From CAKZNE01 sp963976435 (GTDB taxonomy: Bacteria > Bacteroidota > Bacteroidia > Flavobacteriales > Schleiferiaceae), in NCBI GenBank assembly GCA_963976435.1, contig CAXBKQ010000017.1:23665-87664 (forward strand): a stretch of 64,000 bases of DNA, in the 5' to 3' direction. Below, one piece after another: positions 53,076 through 62,196 of the stretch (position 1 is its first letter; each line of letters begins with the position of its first letter). A program made the translations under genes and the position numbers. The notes under the pieces are model-generated. The model was not told the DNA's origin. It saw only the letters and a program-made list of their open reading frames with translations, and did not search any database.

Positions 53076-54280
53076 ATTGGTAATTTTACTTTAAAGATTG
53101 TGCCTACATTTACTTTGCTTTCTACATTTATTTTGCCTCCCATGCTTTCTATTTGGTTTTTGGTTATAAACAAACCTACACCTCTAGAATCTTGGTGTTC
53201 ATGAAAGGTTTTGTACATTCCAAACAATCGGTCATTGTGTTTTTTAAGGTCTATGCCTAAGCCATTATCTTCAAAATAAAGAGTGTGCATAGAGCCAGTC
53301 ATTTTGCTGCTAATTTTTAGATAACTTGGTCTTTCAACACTTCTATATTTTATGGCATTGGTCATCATATTCAATACGATACTATCTAGGTAGGCAGGAA
53401 CAGCTTTAATGATTAAATCCTTATCTACCTTATTTATGATTTCAATTTGGGATGATTTTATTTGGGCATTCAGGCTTTCTATATTTTTTTCTATGACCTG
53501 ATGGATATTAACTTTTGAAACATCTGAATTTGTTAGATTCACTTTTACAATTTCTGTTAAATCTTGAACTGTCTGATTCAGATTTTTGGCGCCTTTGTTT
53601 AGTAATTCAAAAAGTTCACTTTCCAATATTTCTTGGTGCTCCAATTGGAATAAATCAAGAATTCCTGTAATCCCACCACTATGAGAACGAAGGTTGTGGG
53701 ATACGATATAAGCAAAATTCCGAAGCCTTTCATTTTGTTCATTCGTAATATCCAAAAGGGATTTAATCTCCCTTTCCACCTTTTTAAGTTCGCTGATGTC
53801 TGTGGCCACTCCAAGGTAACCCACTATATCTTCATTGTGAGCTATGGTATTAATAGACAATAAAACTGGGAATTTTGATCCATCTTTATGAATGTAAGTC
53901 CATTCTTTAGTTCTTGGTACCCCGGCTCTGGCTTCATAGATGAAGGTTTCAAAACCATTTATTTCCTCCCTAAATTTCGCTGTTAGTTTTTCGCTTTCTT
54001 TTTCCACTTCATCCTTCGCGTGAATCAATCCTGAATTATGAATGCCAATAAGCTCCTCTGCTTTATATCCGAGCATCTGTTCGGCACCGGAGTTAAATAG
54101 GGTAATTAATCCTTCTTTATCTGTAGCGATTATTGAAACTTGTTTACTAGCATCTAAAATGGCTTGCAAACTTGAAATTGCGTCTTTTAATTTCTTTTCA
54201 TATTCTTTTTCCTGGCTAATATCTCGAACAAAAGACCAAACCAATTTTAAGGTACAAGGTGTATCCGGTGCTACAGCCAC
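53072..54280 (-). CDS. PAS sensor histidine kinase, N-terminally truncated
   Basis: The open frame gives 402 residues, but the first about 13 residues come from the reverse complement of a different gene, so the kinase has lost its real N-terminus at about 54.24 kb. It starts inside a PAC motif (VWSFVRDISQEKEYEKKL), keeps a complete PAS/PAC (about 37-165), the DHp (AYIVSHNLRSHSGG), the N box MMTNAIKYRS, and G boxes (EDNGLGIDL, SRGVGLFITK). It overlaps its receiver gene by 4 bases. It resembles the kinase at 27062-28960 over the C-terminal half. Whether it is still expressed is unclear, as its promoter is lost. Confidence 0.82.
   Translation of the reverse strand: MAVAPDTPCTLKLVWSFVRDISQEKEYEKKLKDAISSLQAILDASKQVSIIATDKEGLITLFNSGAEQMLGYKAEELIGIHNSGLIHAKDEVEKESEKLTAKFREEINGFETFIYEARAGVPRTKEWTYIHKDGSKFPVLLSINTIAHNEDIVGYLGVATDISELKKVEREIKSLLDITNEQNERLRNFAYIVSHNLRSHSGGITGILDLFQLEHQEILESELFELLNKGAKNLNQTVQDLTEIVKVNLTNSDVSKVNIHQVIEKNIESLNAQIKSSQIEIINKVDKDLIIKAVPAYLDSIVLNMMTNAIKYRSVERPSYLKISSKMTGSMHTLYFEDNGLGIDLKKHNDRLFGMYKTFHEHQDSRGVGLFITKNQIESMGGKINVESKVNVGTIFKVKLPI
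54232..54255. other. junction: two genes cut on opposite strands
   Basis: To the left the minus-strand kinase reads naturally (VWSFVRDIS). To the right the plus strand reads a T9SS sorting domain (FKVQG...). Both lose their 5' ends here, and base composition becomes richer in G+C to the right. This marks a recombination boundary, deletion endpoint or contig join. Confidence 0.68.
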
Positions 54281-54443
54281 TGTAAAAGTATATGATGTGA
54301 ACGGGCATGAGGTATTGTACCAGCCAGAGGTGCAAAATCAAAAAGCGGTCCCCTTAAACGATCTCCCAAAAGGCTTGTATTTGGTGCAGGTGCTACAAAA
54401 AGAACAGGTAGTACACAGCCAAAAATTAATGGTACAACCCTAA
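54245..54443 (+). pseudogene. 3' fragment of a T9SS-secreted protein gene
   Basis: About 65 codons remain, reading GVSGATATVKVYDVNGHEVL, LNDLPKGLYLVQVLQKEQVV and QKLMVQP before TAA at 54441. This is a complete T9SS type A sorting domain without the IYPNP start, so the body of the secreted protein is missing. The codons and composition differ from the chromosome to the left. The remnant suggests the incoming DNA carried a surface-protein gene that was cut at the junction. Confidence 0.72.
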
Positions 54444-54449
54444 ACAAGA

Positions 54450-54900
54450 AACCTTTATCTGCGGCAGATTTCTTTGAAGATAAGCTCATACACGTTGACT
54501 AATTCAATACAACATATTGATAAACACCTGAAGCTCCTGTTTATCCTGATCGGAGCTTTAGGTGCTTCATTGAGCAGCTCTGCGCAGGGCGGATTTTCGA
54601 GGCTATACCTGGAAGGTTCGGGTACGGGCAATATTTAATATGATGACCTGTACATTCGTACTGCTGCTCAAATCGCAAATACCAACGGAGATCGGGGCTT
54701 CTTTTTGTGAAGAAGGATCAATATGGTTGCGAACAGATCAGACTGCCGAAAAGTAAGTCTTCCCTAAACGCTATTTAAAGTATACCCTAACCCGTTTAAA
54801 AAGCATATAAAACTGCATTATTGTGAGAGTAGCTTGAAGAAGTGGTTATTAAGTCATACCGAAGTATCAGGCAATTCATTTCAGAGCCACCTCTATTTCT
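54450..54900 (+). pseudogene. decayed remnant of a second T9SS-secreted protein
   Basis: In the same frame as the T9SS fragment, the DNA reads a signal peptide-like piece (LLFILIGALGASLSSSAQGGF) followed by YLEGSGTGNI and TAA at 54636, then YDDLYIRTAAQIANTNGDRG to TGA at 54708. After another stop comes FKVYPNPFKKHIKLHY at about 54774, the start of a T9SS sorting domain. Only head and tail pieces remain, separated by stops, so the gene is dead. No ATG start exists in frame. Confidence 0.6.
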
Positions 54901-54904
54901 TACC

Positions 54905-55342
54905 TTATTTTACAATTTTATATGCCAAAATAAAACTCAGTATTGGATTGATTATAATAGCCAGGAATGGTGAAAGTCCTATATCTAAGAATGGTACAAC
55001 AGGCATTTGCTCATTGTAGCTCCAAAAGTCTAGTTCTACAGCCACCCACTCTGCTGTTAACGAAACTAAGCTGGCCATTATGAGGACGATTAGCAATATT
55101 TTAAAATTAAAATTTCTAATCCAGTACTTGTCTTTGAGGACAACAGCAACAAGGCCGTATATGATGAATGTGAGTACAACATCTCCAATCGTGCATCCGA
55201 GGAAGTAGATGCTTTTCATAAAGAGATTGTACTCATTATATAAACCGGCATGAAGGTTTTCCCAGATAAAGTTCAGAACGAAAGCTATCAGCGCAATCCA
55301 TGTTAATAAACTTTTAGCTTTAATTGTCTTAGACTCCTCCAT
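54905..55342 (-). CDS. four-TM membrane protein of unknown function
   Basis: The 145-residue protein has hydrophobic segments at about 10-28, 45-66, 78-98 and 118-140. Conserved-looking NFIWENLHAGLYNEY and TAEWVAVELDFWSY are rich in aromatic and acidic residues, which could place metal or cofactor ligands in the membrane. No family recognised. It is the last gene of the island operon, 52 bases after the DUF2911 gene. Confidence 0.62.
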   Translation of the reverse strand: MEESKTIKAKSLLTWIALIAFVLNFIWENLHAGLYNEYNLFMKSIYFLGCTIGDVVLTFIIYGLVAVVLKDKYWIRNFNFKILLIVLIMASLVSLTAEWVAVELDFWSYNEQMPVVPFLDIGLSPFLAIIINPILSFILAYKIVK

Positions 55343-55394
55343 GTTTAAAGTTCAGGAATGGCTTTAATGCAATGCCATTCCTGCTATTCTGATT

Positions 55395-56348
55395 TTACAG
55401 TGATTTCACCTCAAAAGAAACCTTCAGCTTTTCCCATACCATAGTTACTTCTGCTGTTGAATTGCCCGTTTCATTCACCGCATAGGTAAGCGCTTCCTGG
55501 TTTTCTGATAGTTTCTCAGGGTCCACTTTTATTCTTACTACATCAAGGGATGGATCATATTCATCACTCATGTGCTGATCCCAGTTTTTATTGATGATCA
55601 ACGTCCATTCGTTTTCACCAGGAATAGTGAAAAAACCATATTTTCCTGCTGGAACTTTGGTGTTATTAATCTCTACATCTTCTGAAAAATTGATGGCTGT
55701 TGCCCTGTGTGCGCCAGTGGCCCATACTTTGTCATATTCTACCAGGCCTCCCCAGATTGTTCTCCCCCGCACACTTGGGGAAGAATAATCAATGTGTATG
55801 TGTGTATCTCCTGCATTTCCCATAGCTGCCGTCTTTGGACTCTTGGGTTTAGGCTTATCATCATTATCTGCACCATGGGCAGCATGATCGTTTGCAGGCT
55901 TGTTACAACCTCTGGAGAACTGAAGGTGAACGATCTTCCACATACCTTCCTCTACCTGCATGGAAAGGGTTATCAATCCGGCAGAATTAATCTGCTGGCC
56001 TTGCACCTCGCCCTTAATCAAATAATTGCCTCGCAATAATGCCATCTCTTTGTTGACCAGAGATTCGGCAACTTCAACAGAGAATGTCATCTCCTGCATC
56101 TCCTCAATTTCTTTTCCCAAATGACCGTCTCTGTAGTGCTCCCAGGAATCATCAACCGATCCCTGTTCGTATATTTTTGCTTTTGGAGAGAAAACTGCAT
56201 TCAACGGCTCCAAATTTTTATCATTTACTGAACTGACAAATAAGTCCAGCACTTCGTTGGCTGTATTTTTGGGTTTGACTGAATCATTGCAGGAAAACAT
56301 TAGTACTGATAAAGCCAAAATAGTGGTGGTAAATAATTTTTTCATCAT
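55395..56348 (-). CDS. DUF2911 lipoprotein with SnoaL-like N-terminal domain
   Basis: The 317-residue protein has a lipoprotein signal (MMKKLFTTTILALSVLMFSC). Residues about 28-155 are a SnoaL/DUF4440-like domain (ANEVLDLFVSSVNDKNLEPL, MWKIVHLQFSRG). Residues about 165-317 are DUF2911 (HIHIDYSSPSVRGRTIWGGL, KVPAGKYGFFTIPGENEWTLI). The two-domain fusion is uncommon; usually DUF2911 stands alone. It lies 24 bases from the aldolase gene in the island operon. Function unknown. Confidence 0.82.
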   Translation of the reverse strand: MMKKLFTTTILALSVLMFSCNDSVKPKNTANEVLDLFVSSVNDKNLEPLNAVFSPKAKIYEQGSVDDSWEHYRDGHLGKEIEEMQEMTFSVEVAESLVNKEMALLRGNYLIKGEVQGQQINSAGLITLSMQVEEGMWKIVHLQFSRGCNKPANDHAAHGADNDDKPKPKSPKTAAMGNAGDTHIHIDYSSPSVRGRTIWGGLVEYDKVWATGAHRATAINFSEDVEINNTKVPAGKYGFFTIPGENEWTLIINKNWDQHMSDEYDPSLDVVRIKVDPEKLSENQEALTYAVNETGNSTAEVTMVWEKLKVSFEVKSL

Positions 56349-56372
56349 AGTTACTGGGTTAGTTATAAATAT

Positions 56373-57434
56373 TTAAGCAATAGTAATTTCTTTATCAAGG
56401 TAAACCTGCTGGATCAGATTAAGCAGTTCAATACCTTTCTTTCTGGGTCTTTGGAATGCTTTCCTTCCCGAAATCAATCCCATGCCTCCTGCTCGTTTAT
56501 TGATAATAGCCGTTTTTACAGCTTCAGCATAGTCCGAATCACCAGATGATGCCCCTCCCGAGTTGATCAGGCCTATCTTGCCCATGTAGCAGTTGGCTAC
56601 CTGGTATCGGCACAGATCGATTGGATGATCCGAAGTATATTTCTCATACATTTCTTTAGAAGTCTTACCAAAATCCATAGCCTTGAAACCGCCATTTGTT
56701 TCAGGCAGCTTTTGTTTGATAATATCTGCCTGAATGGTCACTCCCAGATGGTTGGCCTGGCCTGTGAGGTCAGCGGCTGTATGGTAATCCTTGTCCTTGG
56801 TTTTGAAGGCTTCATTTCGGGTATAACACCACAAGATAGTGGCCATCCCTAATTCATGGGCATAAGCAAAGGCTTCTGAGATTTCACGAATCTGCCGGTT
56901 TGACTCTGCCGACCCAAAGTATACGGTAGCCCCAATGGCGCAAGCCCCCATATTCCAGGCATCCTTTACCGTTCCAAATAAAATCTGGTCATGTTTGTTC
57001 GGATAGGTTAGCAGCTCATTATGGTTGATTTTTACGATATAAGGAATTTTATGCGCATACTTTCGGGCGTTAAGCCCTAATACACCAAAGGTAGAGGCTA
57101 CACCGTTACAACCTGCTTCCAAACCAAGCTGTACAATATTTTTCGGGTCAAAGTAGTCCGGATTGGGGCCAAAAGCACTCCCAGCGGAATGTTCAATACC
57201 CTGATCTACCGGAAGAATTGACAAGTAGCCCGTGCCTGCCAGGTTACCACTATTATACAATCTCGATAATGAATTGAGTACCTGCGGATTTCTATTGCTA
57301 TTCAGAAAAACCTGATCCAGATAATCCGACCCCGGTAGGGTAAGTCTTGTTTGATCAATGGTCTTACAACTGTGTTGTAACAGGTATTCAGCCTGATCTC
57401 CTAAATATGCCTTTACTTCCTTCATACCATTCAT
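56373..57434 (-). CDS. fbaB: class I fructose-bisphosphate aldolase (DhnA type)
   Basis: The 353-residue protein is a DhnA-type aldolase: LPVDQGIEHSAGSAFGPNPDYF, YIVKINHNELL, VTIQADIIKQKLPE (region of the Schiff-base Lys) and LINSGGASSGDSDYAEA (phosphate-binding). It cleaves fructose 1,6-bisphosphate reversibly to DHAP and glyceraldehyde 3-phosphate without metal. It lies 23 bases downstream of the MFS gene in the island operon, linking central carbon flow to the phosphate module. The first ATG at 57434 is followed by another at codon 4; either could be used. Confidence 0.94.
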   Translation of the reverse strand: MNGMKEVKAYLGDQAEYLLQHSCKTIDQTRLTLPGSDYLDQVFLNSNRNPQVLNSLSRLYNSGNLAGTGYLSILPVDQGIEHSAGSAFGPNPDYFDPKNIVQLGLEAGCNGVASTFGVLGLNARKYAHKIPYIVKINHNELLTYPNKHDQILFGTVKDAWNMGACAIGATVYFGSAESNRQIREISEAFAYAHELGMATILWCYTRNEAFKTKDKDYHTAADLTGQANHLGVTIQADIIKQKLPETNGGFKAMDFGKTSKEMYEKYTSDHPIDLCRYQVANCYMGKIGLINSGGASSGDSDYAEAVKTAIINKRAGGMGLISGRKAFQRPRKKGIELLNLIQQVYLDKEITIA

Positions 57435-57457
57435 TGTTTATTTAAAAAAAAATTAGG

Positions 57458-58687
57458 CTACGGTTTATTGAATTTTAATCCCGGCAGTGTAAGGATAGTT
57501 ACTGCCAACAGGATCACCCCGATACTCAGGAACGGCCATGAACTGCCAAAGGAATAAATCCACATTCCCAACAAGGGCCCCAGTACCTGACCAATGCTGT
57601 TCACAGAGGTTTGAGCCGATAAGTAGGCTCCAGTATTATGCTCATCAATAAATGAGATAGAGGCAATGAGGTTTGGGGTAATGATTGCTGCACCCGTTGC
57701 AAAAATTACGATCATGGTAAATACATAGAAATCGGTGGTCATCAGCGGAAAAACACCTAATGCGACAGCAGCGAGTAAAAACCCCGTAATAAGCTGTAGT
57801 CTCAGGGGTAGCGTATTTTCATTAAAACTGGCGAAGAAGGGTTGCAAAACAGCCATAACCAAACCACAAAGCATAAAACCCAAACCTACCTGTTTGGTAT
57901 CAAAGACAAGAATATCTTTGGCATACACGGAGAAAACGGTCTCAAATAAAGTGATGGCCAATTGCAGCACCAGGGATAAAAGCAGCAGTTTTAAAAAGAC
58001 AGGGTTGGCCAGCATTCCGGTCATTTTAAGTTTTACTTGTTGGTTATTTGCGTGTTGCTTCTTTGGGTTTTTGAGCCGCAGGACAACGACTACTAAAGTA
58101 ATGATGCCCAACAGTGCAATGGCCAGGAACGGGACACTGAACTTATCTAAAAGCAGGTGCCCAAATGTGGTATTGAAGTGAAGGTTGGTTTGAGCGAGAT
58201 ATCCGCCAATCATAGGCCCGGCTATTACACCCGTACTTACAGCTACTCCCGACCATGCCAATACCTTCTTGCGCTGACTGCTATTGGTTACATCGCTGAG
58301 ATACGCATTGCCCACCGGAATAATGGAAGAGGAGAATATACCTCCAAGGATGCGGGCTATATACAACATGCTTAAGGAAGTAGCCAGCCCTGTCAGGAGC
58401 TGCATGACGACAAAGCCTGCCAGCCCCATAATAATAAGTACTTTCCGACCAAAACGGTCGGAAAGCCTGCCCCAGACAACCGCAAATAACAGTTGAAAAA
58501 ACGGGTAAATACTGGTAAGTATGCCGATGTGATAGTTGATATCCTCATCCGCTACTACACCGGACTTCAACGCAAGTCTTTCTGTAAAGTAGGGTAAAAC
58601 GGGCAGCAGTACGCCATACCCGCTCATGACCACAAAAATACTCAACAGGACAATTATTATCCTGCCAAGCATTTTTTGATTATCCAT
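57458..58687 (-). CDS. MFS efflux transporter
   Basis: The 409-residue protein has 12 TM segments. The loop 2-3 motif GRLSDRFGRKVLIIMG is the conserved MFS motif A, and GVIAGPMIGGYLAQ matches motif C of the drug:H+ antiporter (TetA-like) subfamily. It overlaps the P-type ATPase gene by one base. Metal-linked or drug efflux is inferred from motif and neighbours; substrate unproven. Confidence 0.85.
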   Translation of the reverse strand: MDNQKMLGRIIIVLLSIFVVMSGYGVLLPVLPYFTERLALKSGVVADEDINYHIGILTSIYPFFQLLFAVVWGRLSDRFGRKVLIIMGLAGFVVMQLLTGLATSLSMLYIARILGGIFSSSIIPVGNAYLSDVTNSSQRKKVLAWSGVAVSTGVIAGPMIGGYLAQTNLHFNTTFGHLLLDKFSVPFLAIALLGIITLVVVVLRLKNPKKQHANNQQVKLKMTGMLANPVFLKLLLLSLVLQLAITLFETVFSVYAKDILVFDTKQVGLGFMLCGLVMAVLQPFFASFNENTLPLRLQLITGFLLAAVALGVFPLMTTDFYVFTMIVIFATGAAIITPNLIASISFIDEHNTGAYLSAQTSVNSIGQVLGPLLGMWIYSFGSSWPFLSIGVILLAVTILTLPGLKFNKP

Positions 58688-60756
58688 TATTTCTTACCGA
58701 TTTTCTTTTTCAACAACTGGGCATTGATGGCGACTATAATGGTACTCAAACTCATAAATACCGCACCTACCGCAGGCCCCAATACAAAACCGGAAGTGTA
58801 AAGAACACCTGCTGCTAACGGAATGGCAACCGCGTTGTATCCCGTAGCCCATATCAGGTTTTGGATCATCTTATTGTAAGTAGCTTTTCCAAACAGGATC
58901 AGATTGGCAATGTCTTGCGGGTTGCTATTGACCAAAATAATGTCGGCTGTTTCGGCTGCCACATCAGTTCCTGAGCCCACGGCAATACCTACGTTGGCCT
59001 GTGCCAGTGCAGGCGCATCGTTCACCCCATCACCGGTCATAGCGACAAATTCATTCTTAGCTTGTAGGTCTTTTACGATTTCAACCTTCTGGTGTGGCAA
59101 TACCTCTGAGTAGTATCCGTCCAGGCCTAGTTCTTCACTTACTGCTTTGGCGACTGTTTCATTATCACCGGTGGCCATCATCACTTTGATGTTGTTCTTT
59201 TTGAATACTTTAATCGCCTCCGCACTTTCCGGTCTGATCTCATCTGCCAGGGCGATGTACCCGGCCAGTTTATCATCTATGAGAACAAAAACGACTGTTT
59301 CGGCAGCACTGCTATAGGCACCATCAGGTATTGAAATGTTCTCGTCCTTCAGATAGCCGGGGCTCACCACTTTGACTTTTTTTCCTTCCACATCAGCCTC
59401 AACTCCTTTACCTGTGATGGCATTGAAGTTTTCCGGCTTAGGTATTGAAATGTCTTTCTCTTTTACTTTTTTAATGATGCCAACAGCGATGGGATGTTCT
59501 GAACTTTGCTCCAAAGCACTGGAAAGCCTCAGTAGTTCGTCTGCCTCAAATTGCTGATCTACCGCTTCTACACGGGTAACGCCAAAATCGCCTTTGGTCA
59601 GGGTTCCGGTCTTATCAAAAACCAGGGCTGAAATCTTTCGGGATTCTTCAAAGGCAGTTCTGTTTCTGATCAGCAAGCCATTCTGTGCCGAAACTGCTGT
59701 GGATATGGCTACCACTAATGGTATGGCTAAGCCAAGCGCATGCGGACAAGCAATGACCATGACGGTAACCATTCTTTCCAGGGCATATACGAAAGGAAAG
59801 CCTAAAAACAACCAGGCAGCCAGCGTACCAAAACCAATGGCCAATGCAATATAGGTAAGCCACTTGGCGGCACGGTCTGACAAATTCTGCATTTTTGATT
59901 TGGACTTTTGCGCTTCCTGCACCAAAGTGATCACTTTATTGAGATAGCTGTCTTTGCCGGTATGTTCTACTTTTACTTTTAATGAGCCGTTGCCATTGAG
60001 TGAACCTCCGATTACTTTATTCTCCAGGCCTTTTTTGACCGGTTTGGATTCCCCGGTCAGCATGGATTCGTTCAGATAACTTTCTCCTTCTACGATAACA
60101 CCATCAGCCGGAACTTTTTCACCGGGTTTGATCAGGATAATATCATCTTTTTGCAGGTCTTCCAGTTTTACATCTTCCACTATATCGCCCCTCATCCTGT
60201 GAGCCTCAGAAGGCATCATACTTACCAGTAACTCTAAGGCCTTGGAGGCTCCCAGTACAGACTTCATTTCAATCCAATGGCCCAGGAGCATAATAGCTAT
60301 CAGGGTAGCTAACTCCCAGAAAAAATCTTCCCCTTCAAGGCCAAAAACGGTGGCGGAACTATAAAAATAGGCGACACTAATGGCCATGGAAATCAAGGTC
60401 ATCATACCGGGGGCTCCCTGACTCAACTCATTTTTCAGTCCTTTAAGGAAAGGCCAACCTCCATAAAAATACACGATGGTAGAAAGCCCAAACAGGATGT
60501 AGGAGTTACCGGGTAACAACCATTCGTAACCCAAAAAATTCTGGATCATGGGAGAAAAGGCCAGAATGGGAATGGTTAGGATAAGGGTAAGCCAAAAGCG
60601 TTTTTTAAAATCTTCGATCATCATTTTATGATGATCATGTCCCATTTCACCATGCCCGGGGTTGTGACCCGAATGACTACCATGGCCGTGATCTTCATGC
60701 TTTTTACTTTCTTCGTGCTTATGGTGTGTGTGATTATGCTCTTTGTGATTTTCCAT
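58687..60756 (-). CDS. copB: P1B-type copper-translocating ATPase (CopB-like, CPH)
   Basis: The 689-residue protein starts with a His-rich, Gly-containing tail (about 1-46) instead of an HMA domain, then eight TM segments. The ion motif is ACPHALGLAIPL, the CPH of CopB-type (P1B-3) pumps. Phosphorylation DKTGTLTKGDFG, the TGES loop (MLTGESKPVK), the nucleotide-domain HP (SSEHPIAVGI) and GDGVNDAPALAQA are intact. It exports copper (Cu+/Cu2+) or silver. It overlaps the MFS gene by 1 base and is 12 bases from PPK2, so it is co-transcribed with the nucleotide module. Confidence 0.95.
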   Translation of the reverse strand: MENHKEHNHTHHKHEESKKHEDHGHGSHSGHNPGHGEMGHDHHKMMIEDFKKRFWLTLILTIPILAFSPMIQNFLGYEWLLPGNSYILFGLSTIVYFYGGWPFLKGLKNELSQGAPGMMTLISMAISVAYFYSSATVFGLEGEDFFWELATLIAIMLLGHWIEMKSVLGASKALELLVSMMPSEAHRMRGDIVEDVKLEDLQKDDIILIKPGEKVPADGVIVEGESYLNESMLTGESKPVKKGLENKVIGGSLNGNGSLKVKVEHTGKDSYLNKVITLVQEAQKSKSKMQNLSDRAAKWLTYIALAIGFGTLAAWLFLGFPFVYALERMVTVMVIACPHALGLAIPLVVAISTAVSAQNGLLIRNRTAFEESRKISALVFDKTGTLTKGDFGVTRVEAVDQQFEADELLRLSSALEQSSEHPIAVGIIKKVKEKDISIPKPENFNAITGKGVEADVEGKKVKVVSPGYLKDENISIPDGAYSSAAETVVFVLIDDKLAGYIALADEIRPESAEAIKVFKKNNIKVMMATGDNETVAKAVSEELGLDGYYSEVLPHQKVEIVKDLQAKNEFVAMTGDGVNDAPALAQANVGIAVGSGTDVAAETADIILVNSNPQDIANLILFGKATYNKMIQNLIWATGYNAVAIPLAAGVLYTSGFVLGPAVGAVFMSLSTIIVAINAQLLKKKIGKK

Positions 60757-60768
60757 AATGACTATTTT

Positions 60769-61500
60769 TTATTTGTTCGGGTATTTCAGATTTAGTTTTT
60801 CAAGCTGTTCGGCTAAAATTTTAGCTGCTGTATAATTACGAAACCATCGCTTATCTGCAGGAATAATGTGCCAGGGCAAGTGATCACAGGCATTCAATAT
60901 GGTATGATACGTTTTCCTGTAGTCATCCCATTTTTTTGGGATAAGTTCATCTTCTTTGGCATATTTCCATCGTTTGTGCGGTTTTGTTTTACGCTCCTCA
61001 ATACGCTTTACCTGCTCATTAGCCGATAGGTGCAGATAAAACTTTAAAATCAATGTATCATTGGCCAACAGATGATGTTCCAGTTCATTGATGAGGTTGA
61101 TGCGGTGCAGCAAGACATCTTCTGAAAGGCTCTTGTTTGTAGCCGGAACCAGAATGTCTTCATAGTATGACCGGTTAAATACCCTGATCATCCCTTTCTC
61201 GGGAAAATGTGGATAAACACGCCATAAAAAGTCATGTTTGAGCTCATCAATTGTGGGCTTCTTAAACGATGTTACCTGCACGCCCTGCGGGTTCATGCCG
61301 CTAAAAGCGTGACGGATCGTACCATCCTTTCCGGAGGTATCAAGCCCCTGCAAGACAATGAGCATGCTGTATCTTCCATCGGCATAGAACTTATTCTGCA
61401 ACTGAAAAAGCTCCTTTCGGAGTTTTTTCAAGGCTTTCTTTGTTTCCGCCTTATCGGCATCTTTCGGTGGCAGTGTTGATATGTGTTCTAACTCAACCAT
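60769..61500 (-). CDS. ppk2: polyphosphate kinase 2 family protein
   Basis: The 243-residue protein is a one-domain PPK2: Walker A LQGLDTSGKDGTIRHAFSG, lid/acceptor segments GMIRVFNRSYYEDILVP (Walker B-like) and the basic ERKTKPHKRWKYAKEDE region. PPK2 uses polyphosphate to phosphorylate nucleotides (AMP or ADP to ADP or ATP). Class (I, II or III) is not settled by eye. It lies 6 bases from the upstream secreted-protein gene in the operon, next to nucleotide-ribose enzymes. Confidence 0.92.
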   Translation of the reverse strand: MVELEHISTLPPKDADKAETKKALKKLRKELFQLQNKFYADGRYSMLIVLQGLDTSGKDGTIRHAFSGMNPQGVQVTSFKKPTIDELKHDFLWRVYPHFPEKGMIRVFNRSYYEDILVPATNKSLSEDVLLHRINLINELEHHLLANDTLILKFYLHLSANEQVKRIEERKTKPHKRWKYAKEDELIPKKWDDYRKTYHTILNACDHLPWHIIPADKRWFRNYTAAKILAEQLEKLNLKYPNK

Positions 61501-61506
61501 CTGCTT

Positions 61507-62196
61507 TTATTCAATTTCTTTTGCGTTCTGTTCATATTTCATGGTAAACCAGGCCCCATCATCCTCTGTAAACTGCTGACGTTGCAATACGAAATCGTTA
61601 GTCAGGTATTCTTCCACGACATAGTTTATCGTTTTAATACGGATTCCCATCATGTATGCTTCAATAACAGCCTCACTACTGATTTTTACTGATTGGTTCA
61701 CTACCTCCTTTTTCCTGTTTTTTATGGTGACCAGGCTTTTGGATCCGAAAAAACTTAATACCCCCGATTCAACACTCATCTTCAAATGAATATCTTTTAA
61801 TTCTTCTCCTTTACCCAGTTCATACAGTTGCTGAAAGTCTTCTGAAGTGACATCCACTTTTATCTTCTCGTCATCCGGATCAGTAAAAGGGAATACATTC
61901 AATAGCACATCAAACTCATTGGGATTGCACTTATATGTGGTCCAGTACTTTTCCGTAAGCCGGCCGCTTTCGTCATAGAGCTCGGTTATTACCTTTATCC
62001 GATAAGTTTTACCCTGCTGCTCTAACTCACCCGTTAAAAATATCTGCTTGCCCTGCAGGTCTCCATTTTGATCATAGTTTTCACGTACTATTCTTTTTTG
62101 CGCTATTTGCTGAATGAACATTTCTTTCTCCTGACCATACAAAATTGCAGGGGCAAGTTGCAGACACGCTATTAAGGTGAGTAGCGCACTACGCAT
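61507..62196 (-). CDS. secreted protein of unknown function, island operon
   Basis: The 229-residue protein has a signal peptide (MRSALLTLIACLQLAPAILYGQ) and a beta-rich mature part (YDQNGDLQGKQIFLTGELEQQ, SVESGVLSFFGSKSLVTI). No family recognised. It overlaps the PRPP-synthetase-like gene by 8 bases, so translation is coupled, an unusual arrangement for an exported protein and a cytosolic enzyme. Confidence 0.62.
   Translation of the reverse strand: MRSALLTLIACLQLAPAILYGQEKEMFIQQIAQKRIVRENYDQNGDLQGKQIFLTGELEQQGKTYRIKVITELYDESGRLTEKYWTTYKCNPNEFDVLLNVFPFTDPDDEKIKVDVTSEDFQQLYELGKGEELKDIHLKMSVESGVLSFFGSKSLVTIKNRKKEVVNQSVKISSEAVIEAYMMGIRIKTINYVVEEYLTNDFVLQRQQFTEDDGAWFTMKYEQNAKEIE

Noticed and set aside
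57735..58181. 148-codon plus-strand frame
   Set aside because: Antisense to the MFS gene; long only because the region is richer in G+C.
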